DNA of 64,000 nucleotides from Bacteroidota bacterium (lineage in GTDB: Bacteria; Bacteroidota; Bacteroidia; Chitinophagales; LD1), in assembly GCA_018267385.1 (NCBI GenBank), contig JAFDYN010000010.1, positions 124,001 through 188,000 on the forward strand. The letters run 5' to 3'. Positions 7,992-16,381 of this stretch are shown here, piece after piece; within the stretch, counting starts at the first letter, position 1, and the number at the start of each line of letters is the position of its first letter. The notes beneath the pieces were generated by a model that did not search any database, had not been told where the DNA came from, and worked only from the letters and a program-made list of their open reading frames with translations. The position numbers were made by a program, and so were the translations under genes.

Positions 7992-9424
7992 CAGAACTGG
8001 AAATATATGAACTGTAAATGATCACTCTGGCCTGCCAGAAAATATACTGCTGTGACAATGCCAATGACATATATAGCTATACTCGGAAACTCATAGTTTC
8101 TCTCATCACGTCTCAGGTACCAGTCTCCGGCGAGTATCACTACTATATATCCGAAGAGTGCCATATAGTGTGGCAGATGGAGGTACTGCTGCGGATGTGT
8201 GAAGCTATCTGTGACGATGCGTACCAGATAGGCTACGGCAGTGGTGATATCGCGCGCTCTAAAGAAGACCCAGGCTATAGTCACAAATATGAAAGTGCCT
8301 ATCATCTGCCGTAGCTCGGTAAAATTCGGCCATCTGCGGTCTTGCGCCACTACATCCAGCACATGCGTCCTATTGCGATCTGTGAGCAGGAGTGGGAGAA
8401 AGCCGCAGGCATGTATAAAACCCCATATGATAAATGTCCAGCTGGCACCGTGCCAGAAACCACTCACAAGAAAGACGATAAAGGTATTTCGCACTGCCTT
8501 GAGCTTGCCCTCTTTGGAGCCGCCGAGAGGTATGTAGAGATAATCGCGAAACCAGGAAGAAAGAGAAATGTGCCAGCGCCTCCAAAACTCTGCAATATCG
8601 CGCGAAAAGTAGGGGAACCTGAAATTGCTCAGCAGCTCAAAACCGAATAACTTGGCTGTGCCAAGCGCTATGTCAGAATAGCCCCCAAAATCACCATATA
8701 TCTGGAAGCTAAAAGCAATGGCACCCACTATCAGGGTAGTGGCACTGCTATGTGTATACTGCTTAAAGATCTCATCGACGGCTACCGAAAGGGTATCTGC
8801 CACTACGACCTTTTTGAACATGCCCCAGAGGATCAGTGAGCAGCCCTGTACTGCCTGCCTGTAATCAAACGTGCGCCTGCGCTGCACCTGAGGGAGCAGA
8901 TGCGAGGCACGCTCTATAGGGCCGGCTACCAACAGCGGAAAAAAGCAAACAAATACAGCATAGTCTACAAAATTTGTAACTGGTTTTTGCCTGCCCCGAT
9001 AGATATCAAAGACGTAAGACATGCCATGAAACGTATAAAAAGAAATACCTACTGGTAGCGCTACGTGCAGCAGAGCAGGAGAAACATGGACCCCCAGCTG
9101 TGACATGAGGCCCTGAAACTCGACAGCAAAGAAGTTGTAATACTTGAATACGCCGAGTATACCAAGATTATTGATCACACTTAGCCACAAGAAGAATTTA
9201 GCCTTCCTCTTGTTTTCAGATGCTACACCAAATCCATACAGGTAATCCAGAAAAGTACTAGTCATCAAGAGGATCATAAATTTCCAGCTCCACCAGCCAT
9301 AAAAGAAATAGCTGGCAATCAGGATCAGGAAATTTTGCAGGCGCAAAGACCTGTTGAATACATACCAATATAATATGAATACAACAGGCAGGAATAAGGA
9401 AAACTCCCAGGAATTGAAAAGCAC
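7991..9424 (-). CDS. MBOAT family O-acyltransferase (AlgI/DltB-like)
   Basis: This polytopic inner-membrane protein of 477 residues would move acyl groups across the membrane for glycan O-acylation. The signature is clear: FRFPYFSRDIAEFWRRWHIS, SSWFRDYLYIPLGGS, and VSGFWHGASWTFIIWG, with the catalytic His in the FWHGASW block. Other family segments are LPVGISFYTFHGMSYVFDIY and FFPLLVAGPIERA. The length matches AlgI. It is coupled to the SGNH-like gene downstream by a one-base stop/start overlap. No other polymer synthesis genes are adjacent, so the acceptor glycan must be encoded elsewhere. Confidence 0.93.
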   Translation of the reverse strand: MLFNSWEFSLFLPVVFILYWYVFNRSLRLQNFLILIASYFFYGWWSWKFMILLMTSTFLDYLYGFGVASENKRKAKFFLWLSVINNLGILGVFKYYNFFAVEFQGLMSQLGVHVSPALLHVALPVGISFYTFHGMSYVFDIYRGRQKPVTNFVDYAVFVCFFPLLVAGPIERASHLLPQVQRRRTFDYRQAVQGCSLILWGMFKKVVVADTLSVAVDEIFKQYTHSSATTLIVGAIAFSFQIYGDFGGYSDIALGTAKLFGFELLSNFRFPYFSRDIAEFWRRWHISLSSWFRDYLYIPLGGSKEGKLKAVRNTFIVFLVSGFWHGASWTFIIWGFIHACGFLPLLLTDRNRTHVLDVVAQDRRWPNFTELRQMIGTFIFVTIAWVFFRARDITTAVAYLVRIVTDSFTHPQQYLHLPHYMALFGYIVVILAGDWYLRRDERNYEFPSIAIYVIGIVTAVYFLAGQSDHLQFIYFQF

Positions 9425-9513
9425 CTTCTATTGAATGATTATGCGACCAAAATAGTTTTTTTCTAAATAGTGGAATGAAATAAATTAATAGCTTTAGAGT
9501 AGAACAAATCAAA

Positions 9514-10656
9514 ATGAAAAAGCTAGCTAAAATAACAGCCGCTACAGTAGTCATACTGGGTCTGATAGCAGGTATAGTGAAGCTCACGGGCAATGGCTAC
9601 CTGCTGAGAGGGATCTGGGCCACGTACCTACACGGCCACAACTCTGCTACGATAGATGATGCGAAGTACTTTAAAACGCATCCGGTGCAGGCGAGCGACA
9701 GTCCGTCTGAGTGGCCGCTGAGCGCCGACTACAATAAGAAAGAGCTGCCTGCCAAACTGCGCGAGATGCTCACGCGCACGGAGACGGTGGCCTTTGTGGT
9801 GATCAAGAATGACAGCATCCTGGCGGAGCAGTACTGGGAGGGCTATAGTGACAGCTCGCAGTCAAACTCTTTCTCTATGGCAAAAAGCATTGTGACGATG
9901 CTTACGCAGATAGCGATACAGAAGGGCATCTTCAAAGACTGGCACGACAAAGTAGCACCGATGCTGCCGGGTCTGAAAGGGCCATACGCGCAGGAGCTGG
10001 AGCTGTGGCACCTGAGCACGATGTGCTCCGGGCTGGACTGGGATGAGGCATACAAAGATCCATTCAGCGTGACGGCGAAGGCGTACTATGGCGGCGATAT
10101 CCGGGGCCTGATGCAGACACTGGCGATCAAAGATGAGCCGGGCAAAGTACACAACTACCAGAGCGGCAGCACGCAGCTACTGGGTCAGTGCCTGATGAAT
10201 GTGACGGGCAGGTCGCTGGCAGACCTGGCCACAGACTGGCTGTGGAAGCCCCTGCAGGCGCAGCGCAACGCCAAATGGCATACGGACCACAAGGGCGTAG
10301 AACTGGCCTACTGCTGCTTTAATAGCAATGCGCGGGACTTTGCACGATTTGGCAAGCTGATGCTCCATCAGGGCAACTGGGAGGGCCGGCAGATACTGGA
10401 CAGCTCATTTGTGAAAATGGCTACCAGCCCGGTACAAGTGCCGTTTTACGGCTACTCCTTCTGGCTGGACGACTCGCACGGTACCCATGTATTCGCGCAG
10501 CGTGGTATATTAGGTCAGTACATTATCACTATACCCGAGTACAATACCGTGATCGTACGCCTGGGCCGCCAGAGATTGCCTAGCCAGGATGGCGCGCTGT
10601 CAGAGGATTTTAACGTGATAGTAGAGCAAGGGCTGGCCATGGTGAAAGGCCGGTAG
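9514..10656 (+). CDS. Serine hydrolase of the class C beta-lactamase/esterase family
   Basis: This 380-residue protein has an N-terminal membrane or signal segment (KITAATVVILGLIAGIV). The active-site motif SMAK (Ser121, Lys124) fits S-x-x-K of the PF00144 beta-lactamase-like fold. The second motif is Y-Q-S at Tyr215 in HNYQSGS, and a His-Gly-Thr near DDSHGTHVF may serve as the third. Flanking features such as LWHLSTMCSGLDW and NARDFARFGKLML are typical of this family, which includes esterases, peptidases and penicillin-binding-protein relatives. The substrate is unknown. It diverges from the MBOAT operon across an 89-base intergenic gap. Confidence 0.85.
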   Translation: MKKLAKITAATVVILGLIAGIVKLTGNGYLLRGIWATYLHGHNSATIDDAKYFKTHPVQASDSPSEWPLSADYNKKELPAKLREMLTRTETVAFVVIKNDSILAEQYWEGYSDSSQSNSFSMAKSIVTMLTQIAIQKGIFKDWHDKVAPMLPGLKGPYAQELELWHLSTMCSGLDWDEAYKDPFSVTAKAYYGGDIRGLMQTLAIKDEPGKVHNYQSGSTQLLGQCLMNVTGRSLADLATDWLWKPLQAQRNAKWHTDHKGVELAYCCFNSNARDFARFGKLMLHQGNWEGRQILDSSFVKMATSPVQVPFYGYSFWLDDSHGTHVFAQRGILGQYIITIPEYNTVIVRLGRQRLPSQDGALSEDFNVIVEQGLAMVKGR

Positions 10657-10739
10657 GCATACCAGGCTTGTGTCCCATACGTTTACTTTCTACAGGTCCG
10701 TGTTCACTTTTTTTATCACTGCATATAGTGCAGGTGTTT

Positions 10740-10747
10740 TACATTTG
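10740..10747 (+). promoter_or_regulatory. Possible -7 box (TACATTTG)
   Basis: TACATTTG matches TAnnTTTG and lies 35 bases before the ATG of the next gene. Only a T-rich stretch without TTTG occupies the -33 position, so confidence is modest. Confidence 0.35.
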
Positions 10748-10782
10748 TACTATCCATATATGATAGCCGGATATATCAGCCC

Positions 10783-11376
10783 ATGACGGTAAAGCAGTTT
10801 ATACTTTTCATCCTCGTACTGTCGGGCCTGCGTGCAGCAGCCCAGTCTGCCGTGCAGATAGGTACGCGCATAGATACAGCTGTGGTGAGGTCTTACTACA
10901 GGGTGCCGGTTTTCTACCATTGCCGCCCGCTGCGCTCGTATCAGGTACTCGGTATGATGACAGCCACGCCTATGGTAGCGTATAGCAGCAAGGCATTTGA
11001 GCACTATACCCATATGGCGCGTCGCCGCTACAAAGATGCCTCTATCGGCATCCTGGTCAATGACCTGAACTTTGGTACGGACAGCTTCTATGTAGTGCGC
11101 TTCGCCCCTGATGCGGGCAGGACAGACACGGCGGTCTTTGAGACGCCGATCTTCCTAGGCGCGCGCCCTACCAGGCCCTACAAGGTGATCAGGGTGATCA
11201 ATGACCAGCTCAGCTGCGGCTCTCTGAATCAAAACCTGCAGCGCTATATGCGTGAGGCGGCATCTCTGCACCTGTGCTATGATGGTATCATGGTGAGGGA
11301 TATCAATTATGCCTTCACACCTGATGAGATCTATATCTTCCGCTGGAAAAATACTCCTGCTGGCCACGCGCACTAG
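10783..11376 (+). CDS. Secreted protein with an internally duplicated domain
   Basis: This 197-residue protein has a signal peptide ending AAAQ at about residue 21. The mature part is two copies of one domain. Copy 1 (about 30-107) runs RIDTAVVRSYYRVPVF through RRRYKDASIGILVNDLNF to DSFYVVRFA. Copy 2 (about 111-191) runs RTDTAVFETPIFLG through REAASLHLCYDGIMVRDINY to DEIYIFRW. Both copies share T-A-V, P-V/I-F, RPxRxYxV, a helix, V-x-D-x-N and a closing aromatic strand. I know no family for it. Its last bases overlap tail-to-tail with the convergent T9SS protein gene. Confidence 0.65.
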   Translation: MTVKQFILFILVLSGLRAAAQSAVQIGTRIDTAVVRSYYRVPVFYHCRPLRSYQVLGMMTATPMVAYSSKAFEHYTHMARRRYKDASIGILVNDLNFGTDSFYVVRFAPDAGRTDTAVFETPIFLGARPTRPYKVIRVINDQLSCGSLNQNLQRYMREAASLHLCYDGIMVRDINYAFTPDEIYIFRWKNTPAGHAH

Positions 11377-12866
11377 GGCATGACCACTATATGCCGCCGC
11401 TCTGTGAGCGCACCTGAGCGCCTCAGGGACACTACATAGTCCCCTGCCTGTGCCCCCGCCATGTCTACGTACATATAGTCCCTGACCACACCATTGTAGT
11501 AAACGCACTTACCTGCCATGTCATGCACCTCCAGCACCTCGCCACCAGCGAGCCCGCCGGCTATATGCAGATTGAAACCCGAGCGAACGGGATCAGGATA
11601 GACCTGAAAGTCTCCCTGAGGCAATGCATGATAACCCGGACACAGCAGCAGATCAGGTATCGTAGCGGTGTCTCCCCGGCGCACCCAGAAGGAGACAGTG
11701 TCCGGATAGTAACCCTCCTTCTGAGCGATAGCCCAGTACAAAGTCGAGTCAGTAGAACGATTGCCGGCCCAAAGCCCGCAAGTGTAATGGCCACCGGCAT
11801 CGGCCATCTGGCGGCTGCGAAAAAGCGTATCTCCGGAGAGCCTGCCCCTTGTCATGATCCTGACGAAACTGCCCTGCACAGGGCTGCCGGTAGCACAATC
11901 GTAGACCATGCCGCGGGCCATACCCAGATAGGGGAAATAAACAGAATCGAGAAAATGCGGTAGGGACAGCGAATCTGCCTGACGGGGACTCATGGAGGCA
12001 GTAGGTAGCAGCGTTCCCGCGAAAATGCATAGTTGGCTGATGTCACCATTGTCATACCTGTCGAGTCCTTTGGCCAGCATATAGCGTACACTGGTGGGAT
12101 CGGTCCAGCCGAGTTTACTGTTATTGACAAAGGTGGCGATCATTATCTCTTTGTGCGGGAAATTGGCCCGCAGCAGATCGATATCCGTATCAAGGTTTGT
12201 GTAGCAGCAGTTCTGCGTAGTAGCATATGAATAATAGAGCCCATCCATATATGGCATGACCTCCGGGTGTGCATCGGTACTGTAGAGCACGCAGTAGAGT
12301 TTATTATCGGGGGTAGTTTCTTCGCTTTCTTTGTAGACATTGCCATCGCCGTCTACATACCTGCCGCGCACGGCGTAGTATACATCACGCGTGATAGCGG
12401 TATCTCCATTCCAGTCATCCAGTATGACACCGCATACAGAGCCATGTAGCTGAGAGAGGCGCGAGAATCGCTGCCCTCCCTGTATCATGCCGATGCCCCG
12501 CGCAGGGCGGCGGAAGTACAGTGAAGTATCTGCCGGCAGGTTGTATGTGCCCTTCTCAGAGGGTGGATTGATGATAGCCATGGTACGGTTGACATGCCAG
12601 CTATCACAGCTATCCAGCTCTGCGCTGAAAAGAAAATGACCATCCGAGCGGCCGTTTTGTATAGCCGCCTCGCCGAAGTGATACAACTCCTGTATGCGCA
12701 TAGAGTCGCTACCGGTACTGTCCGTATAGCTGTAGGCATTTGAGAGGTGATAGGCAGCGAGCGGGCCGGTGAAACGTACGGGCTGGGCACGAGCATTTTG
12801 CTGCCATACTGCAAGAGCTATCAGCAAAAGATAAGTGGCAGGTAAATTTGTAACTGCTTTCCTCAT
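11373..12866 (-). CDS. Secreted T9SS-sorted protein of unknown function
   Basis: This 497-residue protein has a signal peptide ending NARAQ. Residues about 30-330 form a domain of unknown fold containing YVDGDGNVYK, YCVLYSTDAHPEV and FPHKEIMIATFVNN. Residues about 335-420 resemble a carboxypeptidase-regulatory-like beta-sandwich (GMVYDCATGSPVQGSFVRI, GHYTCGLWAG). The final 75 residues form a T9SS sorting domain (FQVYPDPVRSGFNLHI, AGDYVVSLRRSG). The enzyme or binding role is not evident. The gene converges with the duplicated-domain gene and overlaps it by four bases. Confidence 0.75.
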   Translation of the reverse strand: MRKAVTNLPATYLLLIALAVWQQNARAQPVRFTGPLAAYHLSNAYSYTDSTGSDSMRIQELYHFGEAAIQNGRSDGHFLFSAELDSCDSWHVNRTMAIINPPSEKGTYNLPADTSLYFRRPARGIGMIQGGQRFSRLSQLHGSVCGVILDDWNGDTAITRDVYYAVRGRYVDGDGNVYKESEETTPDNKLYCVLYSTDAHPEVMPYMDGLYYSYATTQNCCYTNLDTDIDLLRANFPHKEIMIATFVNNSKLGWTDPTSVRYMLAKGLDRYDNGDISQLCIFAGTLLPTASMSPRQADSLSLPHFLDSVYFPYLGMARGMVYDCATGSPVQGSFVRIMTRGRLSGDTLFRSRQMADAGGHYTCGLWAGNRSTDSTLYWAIAQKEGYYPDTVSFWVRRGDTATIPDLLLCPGYHALPQGDFQVYPDPVRSGFNLHIAGGLAGGEVLEVHDMAGKCVYYNGVVRDYMYVDMAGAQAGDYVVSLRRSGALTERRHIVVMP

Positions 12867-12936
12867 GTATGTATAGAAACTATCCTACAACGGGAGTGCC
12901 ACAGAATTATTTGATGGCAGCCAGGTTAAAAAAAAC

Positions 12937-13791
12937 TTAGCCGGGCAATAACTCCAATATGTCGGCCAGGCTGCGGCAGTCTGGCCTCAACTGCAAGGCC
13001 GCGCCAATCTGACTGAACACACGCTCAGGGTCCGCACCCGCCAGGCGCATAGACCGCAAAGACCGGCTTCCTTCAGATTTAGACAGTTTGCCGCCATCGC
13101 TATCCAGTAGCAAAGTATGATGATAAAATCTCGCACGCGAAAAATCATCTGCATGGATGAGTGAAGCTAAGTATAACTGTGCGGCAGTACTGGGCAGGAG
13201 GTCCTGTCCTCTCACGATCAGATTGATACCATAGTCTATATCATCTGCCAGAGAGGCTACCTGATAGGCGGCTATCCCATCGCGCCGGCGTATGACAAAG
13301 TCCGGCATATGCTCCTGCAGCGATACCGCCTGCGATCCGAGTTTCTCATCTTGTACTATGATAGGCTCAGCGGGGGGCGTGATCCTGATAGCTGCGTTCG
13401 GCGTATCCAGCGGGAGCTTTCTGGGGCGGCAGCTACAGGTGCCCAGTTCCTGGCGGGAGCAGGTGCAGGCATAGGTCCGGCCCGTATTATTTAGCTGGTC
13501 TATGAGGTGCCGGTACCGCGCTGCGCGCAAAGACTGCGAAAAGGAGAGATAGTGCTCCGCAGGAGTATGGGGTCCTTCGTCCCAGGCCATGCCGAGCCAC
13601 TCCAGCGTCTGAAAGATGTCTTCTACGTATCCGGGCCTCGCGCGCGGTGTATCTATATCGTCTATCCGCAGGCGGAGCGAGCCACCCGAGCGGTGTACCA
13701 GGGCATAGGTGAGCACAAAGTTCAGTGCATTGCCTATGTGCAGGTAGCCTGAGGGCGTGGGCGCTATGCGGGAGCGGATCATCACCATCAA
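12937..13791 (-). CDS. gluQ: Glutamyl-Q tRNA(Asp) synthetase
   Basis: This 284-residue protein matches the short GluRS paralogue that lacks an anticodon-binding domain and attaches glutamate to queuosine at position 34 of tRNA-Asp. It shows RIAPTPSGYLHIGNALNF (class I HIGH motif as HIGN, about residues 18-21), LRIDDIDTPRARPGY, a four-Cys zinc-type cluster (CTCSRQELGTCSC, about 107-121) and KLSKSEGS (about 235). Proteins of this length with these motifs are annotated GluQRS. A full-length glutamyl-tRNA synthetase would be much longer, which argues against gltX. The product works on Q-modified tRNA, so the cell should have queuosine. Confidence 0.9.
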   Translation of the reverse strand: MMVMIRSRIAPTPSGYLHIGNALNFVLTYALVHRSGGSLRLRIDDIDTPRARPGYVEDIFQTLEWLGMAWDEGPHTPAEHYLSFSQSLRAARYRHLIDQLNNTGRTYACTCSRQELGTCSCRPRKLPLDTPNAAIRITPPAEPIIVQDEKLGSQAVSLQEHMPDFVIRRRDGIAAYQVASLADDIDYGINLIVRGQDLLPSTAAQLYLASLIHADDFSRARFYHHTLLLDSDGGKLSKSEGSRSLRSMRLAGADPERVFSQIGAALQLRPDCRSLADILELLPG

Positions 13792-13847
13792 ATCTAAATA
13801 TTCTGCGCATGCCGTGTGATAGTCGGGGCATTGGCTATTTTCGCGCC

Positions 13848-14747
13848 ATGCCTGCCATAGATAGCCCCCGCCGCAAAGCCTACCTGTATATGCACCTGTC
13901 CATCCTGCTGTGGGGCCTGACAGGCGTATTTGGCCGGGGTATTAAGCTCGATGCAGAACTGCTGGTCTGGTACCGCATGCTGATCACAGCTATCTCTATG
14001 CTGGCCTATATCCTCTATGTGCGCAAGTCATTGAGCATACCCCGCTCGGATCTGCTGCGGCTGGCGGGCATCGGTATCGTTCTCGCCGTGCACTGGGTAT
14101 TTTTCTACAGCGCGATCAAGGCCTCTAATATCTCTATCGCCCTCTCCATGCTGGCCTCACAGGGGCTCTTCACCGCACTGGCGGAGCCACTGGTGAGTGA
14201 GAAGAAGTTCCGCTGGGATGAGATGATATTCAGCATGACAGCTATGCTGGGCATCTGGCTGATCTTCTCCGTAGAGCAGAGCTATACGCGGGGTATCATC
14301 TACGGGTTATTGGCAGCGTTCATCGGTGCTTTCTTCAATATCCTGAACAAAAAAGAAGTGGAGAAGCACGGCCCTGTGGTGGTATCGTTTTATGAGATCG
14401 TGATCGGATTTCTCGGTCTGACTGCCTACCTGGCTTTATACATACATCAGTACCATCCGGCAAAACTATGGCCCGATACACTGGACTGGATACAACTGGT
14501 GGTACTGGCAGTGCTTTGCACACACGTCACGCTGATACTATCACTGGCGGCCTTGAGGCACCTCAGCGTTTTCACGCTTAATCTCTCTATCAATCTGGAG
14601 CCGGTTTATACCATTGCTCTGGCCTTTCTCATTTTTCATGAGAATAAGCACCTGCATACGGGTTTCTTTATCGGCGCCGCGATCATCATGGGGTCGGTAG
14701 TGCTGGAGACGTGGTCTCAGTACAGGAGGAAGCCGATATTGGAATAG
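13848..14747 (+). CDS. EamA/DMT-superfamily transporter
   Basis: From the ATG at 13848 the protein has 299 residues and about ten membrane helices in two EamA repeats. It opens AYLYMHLSILLWGLTGVFGR and shows the usual IALSMLASQGLFTALAEPL segment in the first half and the ...VYTIALAFLIFHENKHL block in the second. Such proteins export or import small metabolites such as amino acids. The substrate cannot be predicted. An upstream in-frame extension would overlap gluQ on the other strand and adds non-membrane sequence, so I reject it. Confidence 0.88.
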   Translation: MPAIDSPRRKAYLYMHLSILLWGLTGVFGRGIKLDAELLVWYRMLITAISMLAYILYVRKSLSIPRSDLLRLAGIGIVLAVHWVFFYSAIKASNISIALSMLASQGLFTALAEPLVSEKKFRWDEMIFSMTAMLGIWLIFSVEQSYTRGIIYGLLAAFIGAFFNILNKKEVEKHGPVVVSFYEIVIGFLGLTAYLALYIHQYHPAKLWPDTLDWIQLVVLAVLCTHVTLILSLAALRHLSVFTLNLSINLEPVYTIALAFLIFHENKHLHTGFFIGAAIIMGSVVLETWSQYRRKPILE

Positions 14748-14760
14748 TTTTTCAATACAG

Positions 14761-14797
14761 TTTTAACCGCAGAGACAGTGAGGCGCTGAGAAAGAGG
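14761..14797. repeat. Intergenic GCAGAGAC-type degenerate repeat
   Basis: TTTTAACCGCAGAGACAGTG followed by AGGCGCTGAGAAAGAG resembles the short degenerate tandem sequences seen between genes in many bacterial genomes. The rest of this 217-base gap contains only an imperfect TCTCC/GGAGA hairpin and the terminator of the RRM gene. Confidence 0.3.
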
Positions 14798-14912
14798 TTT
14801 GATAGAGCTACCCTGTATAGAATTTTGCTCTATTAGTATCACTTAGTCCGCATTATTCACTCCTCTTAATCTCCCTGAAAAAGGAGACTTTAACAGCCTC
14901 GATGGATGCAAT

Positions 14913-14940
14913 AAAAAAGCCCTTCACTAATGTGAAGGGC
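14913..14940 (-). terminator. Intrinsic terminator of the RRM protein gene
   Basis: A perfect nine-base stem GCCCTTCAC / GTGAAGGGC with loop TAAT is followed on the minus strand by a T run. Confidence 0.9.
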
Positions 14941-14964
14941 CTGTAGTATGCTTGGTGCGAAATA

Positions 14965-15345
14965 TTAATACTTCTTGCCGTAGCCACCGCCACCACCGTA
15001 GCCGCCGCTATTGCCGCCGCCGCCGTATGGCTTCTTGTAGCCACCACCGCCGCCGCCGCCGTAGCCACCACGGCTACCGCCACCGCCGCCGAAACCGCCT
15101 TCAGTCTTAGGGCGAGCTTCGTTTACTTTCAGGGTCTTGCCCATGAAGTCGTAGTTGTTCAGACCTTCGATCGCCTTCTTGGCTGCCTCGTCATCGCTGA
15201 TCTCTACGAATCCGAAACCACGGCTTTGGTTGGTCATTTTGTCCATAATAATTTTGCAAGATGCTACCTCGCCATACTGAGCGAAGAGCTCGCGGAGCTG
15301 ATCATCACTCGCCTTGAAGGGGATGTTTGCTACGTAAATGTTCAT
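14965..15345 (-). CDS. Glycine-rich RRM RNA-binding protein
   Basis: This 126-residue protein has one RNA recognition motif (residues about 1-80) with RNP2 as IYVANI and RNP1 as RGFGFVEI. A Gly-rich tail follows (about 83-126), with interspersed Tyr, Arg and Lys. It binds single-stranded RNA and is likely a chaperone or post-transcriptional regulator in the cytoplasm. Bacteroidota usually have several such genes, often abundantly expressed or cold-induced. It is monocistronic, with an AU-rich gap of about 130 bases upstream and a strong terminator downstream. Confidence 0.95.
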   Translation of the reverse strand: MNIYVANIPFKASDDQLRELFAQYGEVASCKIIMDKMTNQSRGFGFVEISDDEAAKKAIEGLNNYDFMGKTLKVNEARPKTEGGFGGGGGSRGGYGGGGGGGYKKPYGGGGNSGGYGGGGGYGKKY

Positions 15346-15480
15346 TGTTAAAAAAGATTTGATTTTAAAAATTCCTTGAAAAATAGCAATCCCTTAAAGC
15401 AGATAGATAGATGTCAAGACCTCTAAGGTACTAAACTAATTTCAAATATCCACTATCTGTAGATATTTTTTAGCAAATAA

Positions 15481-16356
15481 TCAGAAAGACTTGAGGCTCA
15501 GGTCTAGACTGAGGCTGGAATGCGTGAGCGCTCCCACCGATATAAAGTCCGGACGCGCCTTTGCGTAGGAGCGGATATTATCCAGATTGATCCCCCCGGA
15601 GACCTCTGTCTCATACCGGTGTGCGACCAGCTCGACCGCCTGGCTCACCATGTCAGGGGTGAAATTGTCAAACATGATACGGTGCACATGGCCTGTATTG
15701 AGCACCTGTTTAACCTCGTCCAGCGTGCGGGTCTCTATCGTCACTCTGAGGTCCAGGCCCTTATCTTCCTTGTATTTTTTGGTAGCGAGGATAGCCTGAG
15801 AGATGCCGCCGCAAAAGTCTACGTGGTTATCCTTCAGCATGATCATATCGTACAGCCCAAAGCGGTAGTTGACTCCCCCGCCTATCTGCACGGCCCACTT
15901 CTCAAAGGCCCGCAGGCCGGGAGTGGTCTTGCGGGTGTCCAGAATGCGCGTGCCGGTGCCCTCCACAGCCTTGACATAGCGGGCAGTATTGGTAGCTATA
16001 CCTGACATGCGCTGCATGAAATTGAGAATAAGCCGCTCTGCCTGGAGGATGGATTTCTCCTCACCATACAGGTGAAAGGCGATATCGCCCTTTTGCATGA
16101 CCGCACAGTCGTACATAAAGATCTCGAAGCGCAGGCGTGGGTCGATCTTGTGCGCTACGATCTCTGCTACCGCTACGCCGGCTAGTATTCCCTCTGCCTT
16201 GCAGATCAGTTTGGCCCGGGTCTGGCGACCCTGCGGGAAGCAAGCCAACGCCGAGTGGTCGCCTTTGGGAATGACATTGATCGGGTCTTTGATATCCTCT
16301 GCGATAGCGAGGTCGATAATGTGATCTATCTGAGAGCGGTAGTGCGAGACATTCAT
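15481..16356 (-). CDS. nadC: Nicotinate-nucleotide pyrophosphorylase (carboxylating)
   Basis: NadC converts quinolinate and PRPP to nicotinate mononucleotide, CO2 and pyrophosphate in NAD synthesis. The 291-residue length is typical. Motifs include LNFMQRMSGIAT, ILDTRKTTPGLR, KWAVQIGGGVNYRFGLYD, MLKDNHV, EVSGGINLDNI and SVGALTHS. The N-terminal segment that usually reads EDIGDGDHT is here EDIKDPINVIPKGDHSALAC, which looks like a short insertion. The gene follows the metallo-beta-lactamase-fold gene by 25 bases on the same strand. Confidence 0.93.
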   Translation of the reverse strand: MNVSHYRSQIDHIIDLAIAEDIKDPINVIPKGDHSALACFPQGRQTRAKLICKAEGILAGVAVAEIVAHKIDPRLRFEIFMYDCAVMQKGDIAFHLYGEEKSILQAERLILNFMQRMSGIATNTARYVKAVEGTGTRILDTRKTTPGLRAFEKWAVQIGGGVNYRFGLYDMIMLKDNHVDFCGGISQAILATKKYKEDKGLDLRVTIETRTLDEVKQVLNTGHVHRIMFDNFTPDMVSQAVELVAHRYETEVSGGINLDNIRSYAKARPDFISVGALTHSSLSLDLSLKSF

Positions 16357-16381
16357 AGGGCAAAGGAAAAAAAAGACATCA

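Noticed and set aside
14965..15110. Simple-sequence GCC/ACC repeat as a microsatellite
   Set aside because: It is the Gly-rich coding tail of the RRM protein.
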